From: Gymnogyps californianus
Taxonomy: Eukaryota > Chordata > Aves > Accipitriformes > Cathartidae
DNA: 64,000 nucleotides
Direction of reading: 5' to 3'
Assembly (NCBI RefSeq): GCF_018139145.2
Contig: NC_059481.1
Span: 11,582,368-11,646,367, forward strand
Shown: piece after piece, positions 1 through 10,648 of the stretch
Position numbering within the stretch: position 1 is the first letter of the stretch
Layout: each line of letters opens with the position of its first letter
Translations under genes and position numbers: made by a program
Notes under the pieces: model-generated
What the model was told of the DNA's origin: nothing
Databases searched by the model: none
The model's input: only the letters and a program-made list of their open reading frames with translations

Positions 1-204
1 GGATATCTTCCTATACGTGACTGGCAAAAGGACTGGTGCATGGGGGGAGTAATTTTACACATGAAGACAACACAAAATTAGTCAGATTTTATGACATCTG
101 TCCAGGAAGGAGCGTGAAGAGCTGAGATGGGTCCTGAGACAGTGGACTACTGAGAAGCAAAAGCTAGAGCATGGCCTATCCACTTTGATGGACGTGGTCT
201 TGAG

Positions 205-280
205 TGCCTTCAGGTTGCAACCAGGTCTCCCGTATCCTGGCAAGTGCTCTAACCACAGTGCCACTGAATGGAAAAGGAAC
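205..280 (-). repeat. tRNA-derived SINE fragment (antisense)
   Basis: Read on the minus strand, this stretch has a tRNA-like layout. An A-box-like TGTGGTTAGAGCAC lies at about 249-262, followed by an anticodon-arm-like segment, and a B-box-like GGTTGCAACC lies at about 213-222. The A-to-B spacing is close to that of a tRNA. The arms are too mismatched and the B box too altered for a working tRNA, so this is best read as the head of an old tRNA-derived SINE. The exact family is not certain, and the body of the SINE is not clearly recognisable on either side. Confidence 0.45.
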
Positions 281-739
281 AGGACCGCCTCCTTCCCTGA
301 CTCCTACTCATTCTTTTTAAACAGGCTGTTTTATGTGCTCATGTGGCAAGAAGATTCAGGGCTTAGAATGCCAATTTGACACCAGTACCTCTCCAAGGCC
401 AGTATCTCTCTGTGTAGAGAGGGCAAGATTTAAGACAAACTCCTCCCTTCAAAGCTTATTGTCTGCTCTCAAGCTGTGCTCTGCAGTAGTCTGGGCCTTA
501 TGAATTCTGCTCTTGTGTAAGTACCCTCTGCATTCATTGCACAGAGAAGCTATGTGCATTGTCTTGCTCAGATATTTGTGTTATACCAGGGTCTAAGCCC
601 ATAAAAGTATTAGATATTGCCATAGCTGAAGTCTAATACAGCCTTGTAATGCAAGTGTTCCTGCACTTACGATATAGTATCCCAGAACCACAAATAATGG
701 CCACAGCAAAAGAAAGTCTGAACTGAAAGAAATAAATTG

Positions 740-960
740 GCCAGTAATTATTTATAGAGAAAGGCCAGCTGAATATTAATTGGAATCAATGGCAATTACT
801 GTGCTAGGAAGAAACAACTTAAGATTAAATCAATTAAAGGTAATGCCTTGAAGGAAGGACAATGATATTTAATTTAAATTGTTTTAAAGGGTATTTCACA
901 CTCTTAAGTTGTTATTTCCATTAAGACATTTTAAACATTTTACACTAAAAATTGAATTGA
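740..960. other. AT-rich block, possible conserved noncoding element
   Basis: This block is dense in homeodomain-type words such as AATTATT, ATTAATTGG and CAATTA. It lacks simple repeats, and it does not resemble any interspersed repeat I know. That composition is typical of vertebrate developmental enhancers, but it is weak evidence. Conservation cannot be judged from a single sequence. Confidence 0.2.
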
Positions 961-1592
961 ATTTTCTCCTTAAAAGCAGAGTGTAAAAAGGAATATTGGC
1001 AGCTTTTTGTTCCACAAGATAGGTCAAGAATTACACAGAAACCACTTTATCTTACAGTTCTTTGCAAGTTTAAAAAAAACTAAGTGGTTTGAGGGGGAGT
1101 GTCTAAATGGTAAATAACGTACACTGTTTTTAAATGGATATATTTTATGTTCTGGACACCCTTTATTTTGTTTTTTCTTTCCTTAAATTGGCAATCCAAG
1201 AAAAAACATTTCATCAAAGACCTGTTTGGTTTTTGTTTTTAGGTTTTTTTCCTCATGAATGATCTCTTTAAATTCACTATGTACCAAGGTCTATATAGTC
1301 CCTGTATATTTAATTTGTTATACTTAGAGCTGGAGATTCTAAAGTTACATAAATTTCTTTTTTTGTTGTTGTTTAGCTTCTGAACATGGAAACCTGGAAT
1401 ACTAGTAGACAAAAATATTTCTCTACTTTTCTTCCATATTTAAAAAAAAAAAAGGGGTGGTAAGGGGAGGAAACAAGCTTTGAACTAAGTTTTCTATAAG
1501 GTTTGTAGTATGTCCTGAAAGAGAACCATGTCCTATAATCGACCTTGGGTATGACTAGCTCCAGTCTGGTTTTCAGCACATGAAAAAAAGTC

Positions 1593-1611
1593 AAAAAAAA
1601 AAAAAAAAAAA
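1593..1611. repeat. Poly(A) tract, 19 A
   Basis: An uninterrupted run of 19 A is followed directly by five G. A tract like this can mark the 3' end of a retrocopy. The preceding 200 bp show no recognisable gene or SINE, so it is annotated only as a homopolymer. Confidence 0.9.
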
Positions 1612-3956
1612 GGGGGAGATTTTCAAAATGTGTTAACTACTGCCATCCCATGGTCCCTTTGCAGAGATTTTAACACTACCTACATAAGCCATATAGCATA
1701 CTCCATATAGTGTGTCTGCATCCATAAGATGATCTCCTTTCCTGAGCTTTCCTCTTGTACTGATTGAAGGACTGGTCTTGTAGCAATAATTTCAACGGAA
1801 ATGTTTCCTTTATGGTATGGGGTGCATGTTGCTTAATATTTTGGATTCTTTCTGTTTGAATGACAACCCCCTGTCCTCATTCCACGAGGGACTATAAAAC
1901 CAACCTCCCATTCTCTTATACATGGTTTAAAACTTTTTTACACACATGTGCATACAGCAGTACTTCCTCCAGCCCCTGTGCTGAGGATGAACACATTGTT
2001 TGGAACAATCTATAGTGGATGCCTTAGTGTAAAATGTACTGGTTGCAGTGGTTTGACATTGCCTGAAATTCTGATGGGGGAGGGAAGGGAGGAAACTCCC
2101 AGCAGAACTTGGTCTGGTTATGAGGCCAGGATTTGCAGCAGCTCAACCTTCACTATGGGTTAAGGTGAGTACAGCTGGTTGGAGGGCACCTCATGCTGTC
2201 CAGGGCTTTGCCAAATATGGCATTACATGGAGAAAGTTTGGAACCATTGTCCTAAGCATATCAAGTGCATCTTTATTGGACTTGTTCTGCACAGTGCATC
2301 AATCTTCAGTAAAGTAGTCAGAGCAGTCAGTTCACAGAAAAACTATAATTGCAGATACCCTTTTTCTGAAGCTTTGCATATTCTCTGAAAGCTGCACATT
2401 TTGAATGTGTCAGGCCATCTGCTTGGGGCATCCCAGCAGCTCAAGCTGCTTCATGGCTTGCATTACTTGAAGTTATTATTTATAATTTTGCAACTGTCTT
2501 GATGCCAGTACCACACTATAGAGGTTTAAAGTTACCTTTCTAGCAAGTGCTGTATTTCTGACGTTTCCTTCCTTTGCTAGCACCTTCTCTATGGAACCCC
2601 TCCTCTCCCTGTCTCTTTCTCTCTCCTTAAACCGAGACAGCCTTCAGCCAAATATCACTGCAGGACCACAGGAACACTGTGCACCCTTAACTGACAGTTG
2701 CTTTGCCTAACGCAGACAAACTAGTGTTTGGGCTATTTGATCAGCTTCAAGATATAGATTGTGCAGATTAGTACTTTGTAATTAGTTGTTTATAGCAGGG
2801 CAGCAACACTGCATTGGTTTTGGCTGCATTCAGGAAAACGGTTTTCTTTTTTATTTGAGAAGAGGAAAAAAAAAAGCTCATCACATGTTTTTTACCTTCC
2901 TCCTTTTAGATAAGCTTTAAAAAGATGCTACTTTTCATTTACTTTCCATACAAAGTTTCCATCTAGCTCTGTTAACATATGAAGAAATTAGTTTTGAAAG
3001 TTTGAAGGCGGTTCCCTTATTAATTCATGAAATAGAAATGCCATGAATACAGTTGGGAAAGTAACTCCTAATTCTGTTGTGCTTTGGGATGAAATCTGTA
3101 GAATATCCAAATAAACAATTTAGACTTAAAAAAAGAATGCAGCCTACTTCTGGAGCTCAGAGCAGATTTTGTTCTGGTGCAATCTGTAAGAACTTCACTG
3201 AGTTCTGTAGTAGTAGTAGTAAAAATCTGGTCTCCTTGTAACATCATGTAGTTGGAGGTTTTCCATTTCACTTAAGACAGATTTTCAGGGATGTAGGTGC
3301 CTAAACTTCATTGTTATTGCTGATTTAAGCATTGCTTAAATGCAAGCATAGTGTGGTATGACGTCTGCATGAAAATTGCAGTGACCTTTCTTTTAATAAG
3401 TTCAGCAAGGTGTTTATCAAACTTTCTCAGTAAGCAGCAATTAGATAAGAAACCATTTCACAGAATAATCTGTCATAAAACTCTTATTTCTATAAGTATT
3501 GAAGATTTCCCCACACCTTCGGTGCAAAATTTGCAATAGATTTGAATGGGGTTTGCATTTACTGTGTATAAGAAAAGTGATGTTTACTGCCTGCACAAGC
3601 CTCCAGAGAAACATTCTGTGTAGCTCTAATTCAAACTAGACCAGCTGGGCAGATAAATCATAACATAAAAATACATTATTTCTATTACAATATTTTATAG
3701 AAATGAACAAAACTAGGTATGCTTCCCGTCATGAGTTTCCCCTAAAAATGCTGAATTTACTATAATTAGTTTTGTTCTCTACAGAAACCGTCATTTAGTG
3801 GTAACACTATTAAACAAGTGAAATACAAATTACAAGTGACATTTATATGATCATAATCACTCCTTCCTGGCTGCCAGGAATATTTTTTCAGAGAGGAACC
3901 TGCATTTTTGCAGATGGCATGAAAAAAAATGAAGCTTGCAGAACACACCATTATTC

Positions 3957-4175
3957 CTGCGAGGCTGTCAGTTCGTTAGTTGAAGCAGCCAAGTCTTGAC
4001 GAGCTGCAACTGATCAGCAAATGGGAAATGAGCAGGAGTATAAATTCCCAGCAAACTGAATCATTAACATTTGCTGCCTGCATCCTGGAAACACAGTAAA
4101 TCAAAAGTGTCATGATATATCAAGGCAAAATATCATTACTAATTGGGATTAATTTGCTGCTGTGGGATTGCCGAC
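3957..4175. other. Possible conserved noncoding element with homeodomain-type sites
   Basis: The block is repeat-free, of mixed composition, and has a few retained CpGs near 3960, 3974 and 4000. At 4139-4153 it has the word CTAATTGGGATTAAT, which combines a TAATT core with a GGATTA (bicoid/OTX-type) site. These are features often seen in deeply conserved enhancers. The assignment is inference only. Confidence 0.25.
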
Positions 4176-4589
4176 CTTTGCTGAAAGAAAAAAAAAGCCT
4201 GCTTGTTAACTCTTGTTACTTAATTTCTTTTTTTTCTTTTTCTTTGAGGATGTAGTAAGATTTCAGGATACAGGCTTTTCTAAAAAGTACCACTCTTGTT
4301 GTATTTTTCTGTTTTGATGGACAAATATGGTATTTTCATTTAAGAAAAAACCTTCTTGTGGATGTGTGTGTGGAGGGAGTATTAGATAACAAAGATGAAA
4401 TTTTGTATAACCTTAAGCAATGTTAGATTGACTTTATTTTTTTCAATTGTGGAATGGAGGAAGATCCACTATCAGCTCCATTGAGCACTTGTTAGTGTTT
4501 CCCAAAATGCTCACTGATATTTTCAAAAGTTTCTGAAGTGCTCTCCTCTCAAAGCATGCTGCAGCTGCAAGCCAGCCTCCTGCCTCTCT
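4176..4589. other. Noncoding spacer with pyrimidine/T tracts
   Basis: T-rich and A-rich low-complexity sequence lies around 4190-4250, with a short TG-rich run near 4360-4375. No gene, RNA or recognisable repeat is seen. Confidence 0.5.
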
Positions 4590-4750
4590 TCTGAGTGACT
4601 GGAGCAGGGAGTGCCGCGGAGGTGCCGGAGGGGCAGCCGAAGCCCACTACAGTCTTCGGCCAACTGCCACAGAGAGGCCTGGGGAAACACTCACTGACGG
4701 ACGCAGCCTTTGGCCTGTGCACGCCTGGTGGGGAAGCACGAGTATAGAAC
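4590..4750. other. Small GC- and CpG-rich islet
   Basis: In a surrounding sequence almost free of CpG, this segment of about 160 bp contains roughly nine CpGs, including GCCGCGG, GCCGGA, TCGGCC and GACGGACGC. It is clearly richer in G and C than its flanks. It is open on the minus strand for 70 codons, with no recognised domain. It could be a short unmethylated regulatory element, an orphan first exon, or a fragment of a GC-rich retroelement. I cannot choose between these. Confidence 0.4.
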
Positions 4751-7700
4751 AGGCTCACCAAAAGGCCAGTCCTCTGCCCCGTGGTTTACTGATACACTGG
4801 TGTAAGACATCATGATTTGGGGTTATTTTTAACTCCTTTGTACTTACACAAGACGGAGGGCATCAGAGACAAGCTGGGCCTTGAAGGGGAAAGATGGGAT
4901 TAGACTAGGCTGATAGAAGTTGTGGAAACATGTTACTTTGCTGAAAAGATAGCTCATGTGGCTGAGCAAGGTGGGGGGTGACAGTTGTGTGTGCACAAGG
5001 TGTTAGGCTGCCCACTATATGCTAGTTGCATAGGAGTATAGTTTGGGTCAAAAATTGGCCCAACCCAATTGACCTTCCTCCTTTTGCATGCTCCATCCCT
5101 ATTTATGGTAAGGAACCAGGAGTAGGAGAGGAAGAAAAGTGTGGCAAGAAACAGAGTAGCATACCTGACAATGGAGATTTCCTAACTCATTTACTACCAC
5201 CACTACATTTCAGATCTGTTTTCCTCCAGTTATCATCTCTGTCGGCCTACCTGCAGAAGAGAATTATGGGATTGCCGCAGGCTGACTATTCAGATTTCCC
5301 ACATCCCATTTTCCATCCTTGTGCTTATGTATCCAGCTCTGGTGCCACCTCTAAAAATGTTCTTATACTGGTTCTTTCTGAGAAGATAATGCGTAGTCAG
5401 TCAAACTGACAAAATAATCCTCTTGCTCTTAACAGCATTAGGCATTTTGGTGCCTGTTTCAATACGAAGTCACCATACGTTTGAATCCTTCCCTGCTGAT
5501 GAGTTGCTCCCCAGATCTTCCTTAATATGTCCCCAAGCTCTCACCAAATTGTAGTTAAGCATCTATTTAGTCTGCCAGGTTTATGCATGTTCTTCATTAA
5601 TTTCTGATGCTTGCCCCTTTGTAATGATTTCTTGACTCTCCTACACAGACTAAATCATTATGTCTCCGTAAATACAGGACAACATGAAGTTATTATAGAG
5701 CTCCATGACTGTAATGGAAGTAGAGAATGGTACAGTTGTAACATATTTCTCATGTGATTTAGGTTTCTAATCTTGTAACCCTCCTCTTTTACTGTCTTAT
5801 AAACTATACTAACACAAAAGACTTTTACCACTTTTTTCCGTTTCTTTTGGTCTGGGGTCATTACCCTGTGTTTATGTTCAAGAAAGAGATCATTTTTTCC
5901 TGTTATAAGCAACCCTCTCCTCCTCTCTTTTTTTTTCTTCTTTATAAGTAGGGGGAGAAGGTGCATTGTATGCGGAGATCAAACAAGCACACAATAAACT
6001 GATATCCCCAGGTTCTTGCATTGCTGTGAGACAATGTTACTAGAACTGTTATATTGACTGTAATAATCCAAACATCCACACTGACACTAAAAAGGGAAAA
6101 GGACAATGGTCTATAAATAATTCAGAGAAAAAATCATTTGTTCTCTGTTTAATGCTCAGAGATAAGCTCCCATTTCAGCTTGAGACATGTTACCACCAAA
6201 ATTGATAGGCCAAGGTCAGTCTGAGTTTTGCACAGAGCTCTCCTTGAAATAATATTCTCTTGTTCAGAGAAAAGGACTAAGCACAGCTTTGGTGTAAAGC
6301 TAATGCCGTAATCAGTGGGGCTTGTGTTAGCTAATGCTTGTGTAGGCTCTGACTTGCAATTCTGTGGATCTGTCTTGTATCCTCACTTAGATAGTTCCAC
6401 AGTGGTGTATGCAGGAAATAAAATAAATGGCAGGCTGGAGAAGAGTTCACCCATGGCAGAAGTCAGATTGGGCCAGTACACATGCGCTGTGGTTTCTTGG
6501 AAGCACTATAGAGGGGGAATGTTGGCTAGAAATATAAAGATATATATGAGAAATACGAGAAGGTACTATGACAATTTGAGGCCACTTATAGCATTGACCT
6601 CTTATTTGGCTGTGCCTTCAAAGGATGCAAAAAAGTTTGGACTGATGTGGGGTCTTTTTCAAGAATTCTCAAGTTGAGGAAGGCCATATTTATGCGAGCA
6701 ATACATTCAGCCAGGAAAAAAAAAAGTTTATTAGGAAAATGAAAGTCCACAAATTAAGTAGTATGGCAGGGGAAGAAAGCAACCGTCTCTGACGTGTTGC
6801 GTATTTGACTGTGGTGTGAATGATATGTTGGATATGACGTGTGTTCGGATGACAGTGCTGTTCACAGAGGGCAGTGAGCTTATCAGAACAGAAGACAAAT
6901 ATTAAGAAATCCTGTGCTTCTATCAATGACTAAATGAAAACAAAACAACAAAAATCCCCTTGTTATGAAGTATTGCATTATACTTATGGCCCAGATCTTG
7001 TGACTCATTTGTTTAATATGTGTATAGGATGGCTTCAGATGCATGATAAACTACCAGCTTGCCTACTGAGCTCAAGCTGACTTTATTAACACCATCATTA
7101 AAAAGTGCATACGCAGTAGTCCATGAATTTAAAAGAAAGAAGCTGCTTTAATTCGTGTAACTCAGCTTAAAGTTCCCAGTACCTAACTTGAGATTCAGTC
7201 ACCTGAAGAGAAACAGTGTATCAAGAACTGTAAAATGGCTTACTTGAGATACACAGTCAAACCCTCCAGTGTGCCCTATTGTGCCTTTGGGTTCGGATTC
7301 ACGTGAATAGACAGCTATGGATTAGAAAGACTTTCTTAAGTCACCTCAATTACAGTTTAACTAAGCTGATAGTGCTTCATTCTATGTAACAGATTGTTAA
7401 GGTGGATGATTTATACCATGGTTGTGACTTCCAGTTTTTCCCCTGGATCACTTAAAATATATATACATATACACATATGTATACATTCACATTATTATGA
7501 TGAAGTAGGCTATTTAAAATCCTTGTCTGTCATGGACATTCTTCTTCCTTTCACCCAAGCATAGCTGTTGACACAAATAATTACTTTTTCAGCTGATTTC
7601 TGCCATATCAAACAAATGGCAGATGACAGCAGCTGAACACTGCTTTGGGCTGGGAAGGGTTGTGGCATAGCAAAGCCTTATCTGTCTGCTCTCACTTTGC

Positions 7701-9720
7701 CGTACTTCAACTTTCAGAAGCTTATGCTGAAAAAGGAATTTATCCTTTTCTAATGTAGTCACCTTGCCTGTTTGAGCAGCTTGTCATATTGCACCTAATA
7801 TGTTAAGATGACTCTTGTTTGCAAAGTAGTTCTACTTGGACCCCTTCAGTCTACGTACTACCTGGATATTCTGGTCTTCAGACTCTGCATTTGCATCATC
7901 TTTCCTGTTGACTTCACTGGCCTCTTGAGACTACCATGTTATTCTGAGGCGTGGTTTTTTTAAGTCAGTCAGAAATTAAGAATTTATGAACAAATGATCC
8001 TTCATGTGTTGGTTTAATGCATCTTCCTTTTCTAACTTGAAACAGTGCAAAGTTTTACATTGACACTATTCTTGAAAGCTTCATCTCTCAAGATGAGCTG
8101 TCTCGTTCATTGTTTTTCATAAATTGCTAAAAATGGATCAGGAAGTACTGACCCCTCTTCATGTTCCATGCAGATGTCTGGCCAGTTTTAATCAGGAACA
8201 GCAACCACTGAGATATGCCATGTGAAAGTGAAGGAGAGTCACAGGGATGAACTTAGACAGACTTTTAACCACCTAGGAAATGTATCTGTTTATGTTTTTC
8301 ATAAATGAAGAGAAACTCTACTTTGTCATTAAGACCTCTGTTATTAAGGAAAAGACCCCTATAAAAAACATGGGAATCCAGCTGAATAAATTGAAAAGTA
8401 ACAATGAAAATACAAGTATTGATGATTGTGTAAGATAAACTGAAAGACAGAAACCATGGGGTTTTTTCCTAATCCTTTGTTATTAATAAACTTTCATGTT
8501 TCTACCTATAAGAAGCTTTGGTAAATAGTTTTACCAACAAAATATAAGGATTTCACAATCATTGCTCTTTTAACAAAATGACCAATATAAGAAAACACAA
8601 AAGGGAAGTTTTTCAGAGATTACTGAGTGTGTGCATGCATTACAGTATGCAGACAGCAGCCTCCTAGAAATTGAATGAATTCACGTTTAGGACTCAGCAT
8701 ATAACTGTGAATGACTATGTGGTTCTCTATGGTAAAAATTAATTGGTGCCACATGCAGCATCTTGTCTCATAGCAGAAGGAGAAAAGTCTGTCTTTTTTT
8801 CTCTGTGACACAATGCAGAGGAAGCCATGCAAAATTTCAAGAGTTTTCCTGAGCACCACAGTAAGTGCAGCACTGAGCTCCCCAGCTTGCTTAAAGATGA
8901 TGGAATAATTAGCTGAGTACAGAGAGAGACTCCACCAATGATTACATTCACTGAGCAGTCAGCATAAAATGCTTTTGATTTTCTTGGAATGTTTTCTGGA
9001 AAATCTCTCTGAAAAGCAAGAAGGAATTAAATCTCCTGCCTAAGATTTTTTCTTTGGTTTTTGTGCAGATGAAGAAATGTCTGCTTCCTTAGGAAGATAA
9101 GGGTTTGCCCTGCCCTCTGTTACTGGGTTGCATATGGCTCCCTTTGTAAATTGTATTCAAAGGAAGGATTCTCCTGGTAAGCATTTTGCACCTCCAGCTG
9201 TCACCACAAATACTGTGGAGTCATTCATAAAACAGTTCATGAATGAATATAGGAGGATATCTTCTATCCCCACGTTCATAGCAGATGAGCACCAGGAAAT
9301 GAAAGCAGGTTCATCTACTGAAACTTCCCAAAGGTTCCCCATGGTGGCATATTCCCTCTATCAGAAAAGAACCAATTTTTTTTTCCTCTTTATTTACATA
9401 AAATGAAGTTAATCCATAGAGGATATGAAGTTAGGGGCAAAATGAGTGTCTAAGTCTCAGAGGTGATCACATGTTTGTAAATTAATAATTTTTAATATAT
9501 TTCAATAACTTTTAAGACTACTTCTGAATACAAGATTGCATTGTTGCACTCGGAAGCCCCATCTGAAAAGTACTGACTGGAAATGCCTACTAAAAACACA
9601 CACACTGAGTATTTGTCAGACTAGGCTCCTAGATCCAGAGAGTTGCACTGGTAGATTGATTTTTGCACATTCTCAGCCAAACAAGTGGCTTGACCTTTCT
9701 AAGAGCATCTTCTTTCGTCT
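4751..9720. other. AT-rich noncoding spacer
   Basis: No supported gene is present. The longest frame is 127 codons (5026-5409, plus strand), with no domain, no plausible splice context and ordinary noncoding composition. A TA/CA-rich alternating run lies at 7455-7492. The piece at 4777-4870 has a loose inverted repeat (ACACTGGTGTAAG with CTTACACAAG) reminiscent of the palindromic elements annotated further right, but it is too decayed to call. Confidence 0.55.
7455..7492. repeat. Imperfect TA/CA alternating repeat
   Basis: Alternating purine-pyrimidine sequence (ATATATATACATATACACATATG and so on, with interruptions). It is a low-order simple repeat with self-complementary character. Confidence 0.7.
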
Positions 9721-9734
9721 TCTCCATTTGGCAT

Positions 9735-9832
9735 ACTGTATAAATATATATATATCTACCAGTACATTTAGACTTACATACACACATATATGTGTACATA
9801 TAGATGTATGTATATATGCATTTATACACAGA
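9735..9832. repeat. TA/CA/TG alternating simple repeat
   Basis: Two patches of alternating TA, CA and TG dinucleotides (about 9741-9757 and 9776-9815) are separated by a short non-repeat segment. Both strands give spurious open frames here (101 and 66 codons) because the simple repeat lacks stops in some frames. Confidence 0.7.
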
Positions 9833-10562
9833 ACTTGTTAGTATCTAAGTCAGTTGCTATATCATTTTATTTGCAATGTTTATTTGCAATGTATCCTTAC
9901 AGTCTTAAAGGATACTTCATTGAACTAGCTGAAACTCACCTGAAACCTTGATTTCTTCCTTTGAAAATACAAAGTTGCCATTCATTTTTCAATTGCTTTA
10001 GGTCAAAGCTACAACAAAGGAAAAGGGCAGGTGTTAACAAGAGGGAACGTGCTACAGAACAAGTAATTTTTTTGCAGTATCTTGTCACAATGCTTTCAAC
10101 AGAACTATTGTTTCAAGCACAAGGCATTGCCAGGAAGATGCAAGAGATCTGATAATAGGGGTTTTGTAGCACTTTTGTTTCTGCAGCTGTATCTCAACTG
10201 GAGCGTTTAAACATTACAACCAGCAGTAAAAATATTCATTTTCTATAAAGTAATGAGAGGTAATTTTTTTATTGTCAACTACTTAAGGAGTGAGCTAACT
10301 TGAAGATGTGCTAGTAATTGTTGGCCTTTAAAGCAAACTTCTAAAGTTTTGGCACTAGGTTGAAATTGCAAAGATTTTTAGAAGTAGGCAACCAATTTCA
10401 TCGAAGCATCTTATGCACGCACACAGAGACAGTGCTTTCCTATTCAGTGGAGCACTTATGTATGTTAAATGAAATGCATGCTGAAGTGGCCATAAGTATA
10501 TTCTTCTTTGTTGGTTTTAGGAAAACACGGGGGGACAAAAATGGTGAGGAGGCAGTATGAAG
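9833..10562. other. Noncoding spacer with a 13-bp tandem duplication
   Basis: No gene is recognised. At 9866-9891 the 13-bp word TTTATTTGCAATG occurs twice head to tail without mismatch. The remainder is unremarkable. Confidence 0.5.
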
Positions 10563-10564
10563 AG

Positions 10565-10648
10565 GATTTTGGTTGTTGTTTTGGTTTGGGTTTTTTTGTT
10601 TGTTTGTTTGTTTGTTGGGGGTGTGTGGGTGTGGGTGTTTGTTTAGTT
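10565..10648. repeat. G/T-rich low-complexity tract with (GTTT)n
   Basis: The plus strand is almost purely G and T. It contains a run of five or so TTTG units (about 10597-10616), then a GGGGG run and GTGTGGGTGTGGGTG. It has three G-runs of three or more close together, just short of a classical quadruplex motif. It belongs to a set of similar tracts in this window (21990, 26099, 37611, and as the complement at 52328 and 58938). Confidence 0.75.

Larger units (their letters stand above)
281..3956. other. AT-rich noncoding spacer
   Basis: No gene was recognised. Open frames are at most 73 codons and show no domain. The stretch holds a 19-A homopolymer (1593-1611, followed by GGGGG), a short A tract near 1441-1453 and a (TAG)n run at 3207-3221. 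The part from 740 to 960 is rich in TTAATT/ATTAAT-type words. A good donor-like AAG|GTGAGTA occurs at 2162-2169, but no convincing partner acceptor or coding frame goes with it. Confidence 0.6.

Noticed and set aside
213..262. Functional tRNA gene on the minus strand
   Set aside because: The A box is good, but the arms do not pair well and the B box is altered. A SINE head fits better.
2162..2169. Strong donor AAG|GTGAGTA
   Set aside because: No convincing acceptor or coding frame can be paired with it.
5026..5409. 127-codon plus-strand frame
   Set aside because: No domain, no splice or promoter context, and a length reachable by chance in 64 kb.
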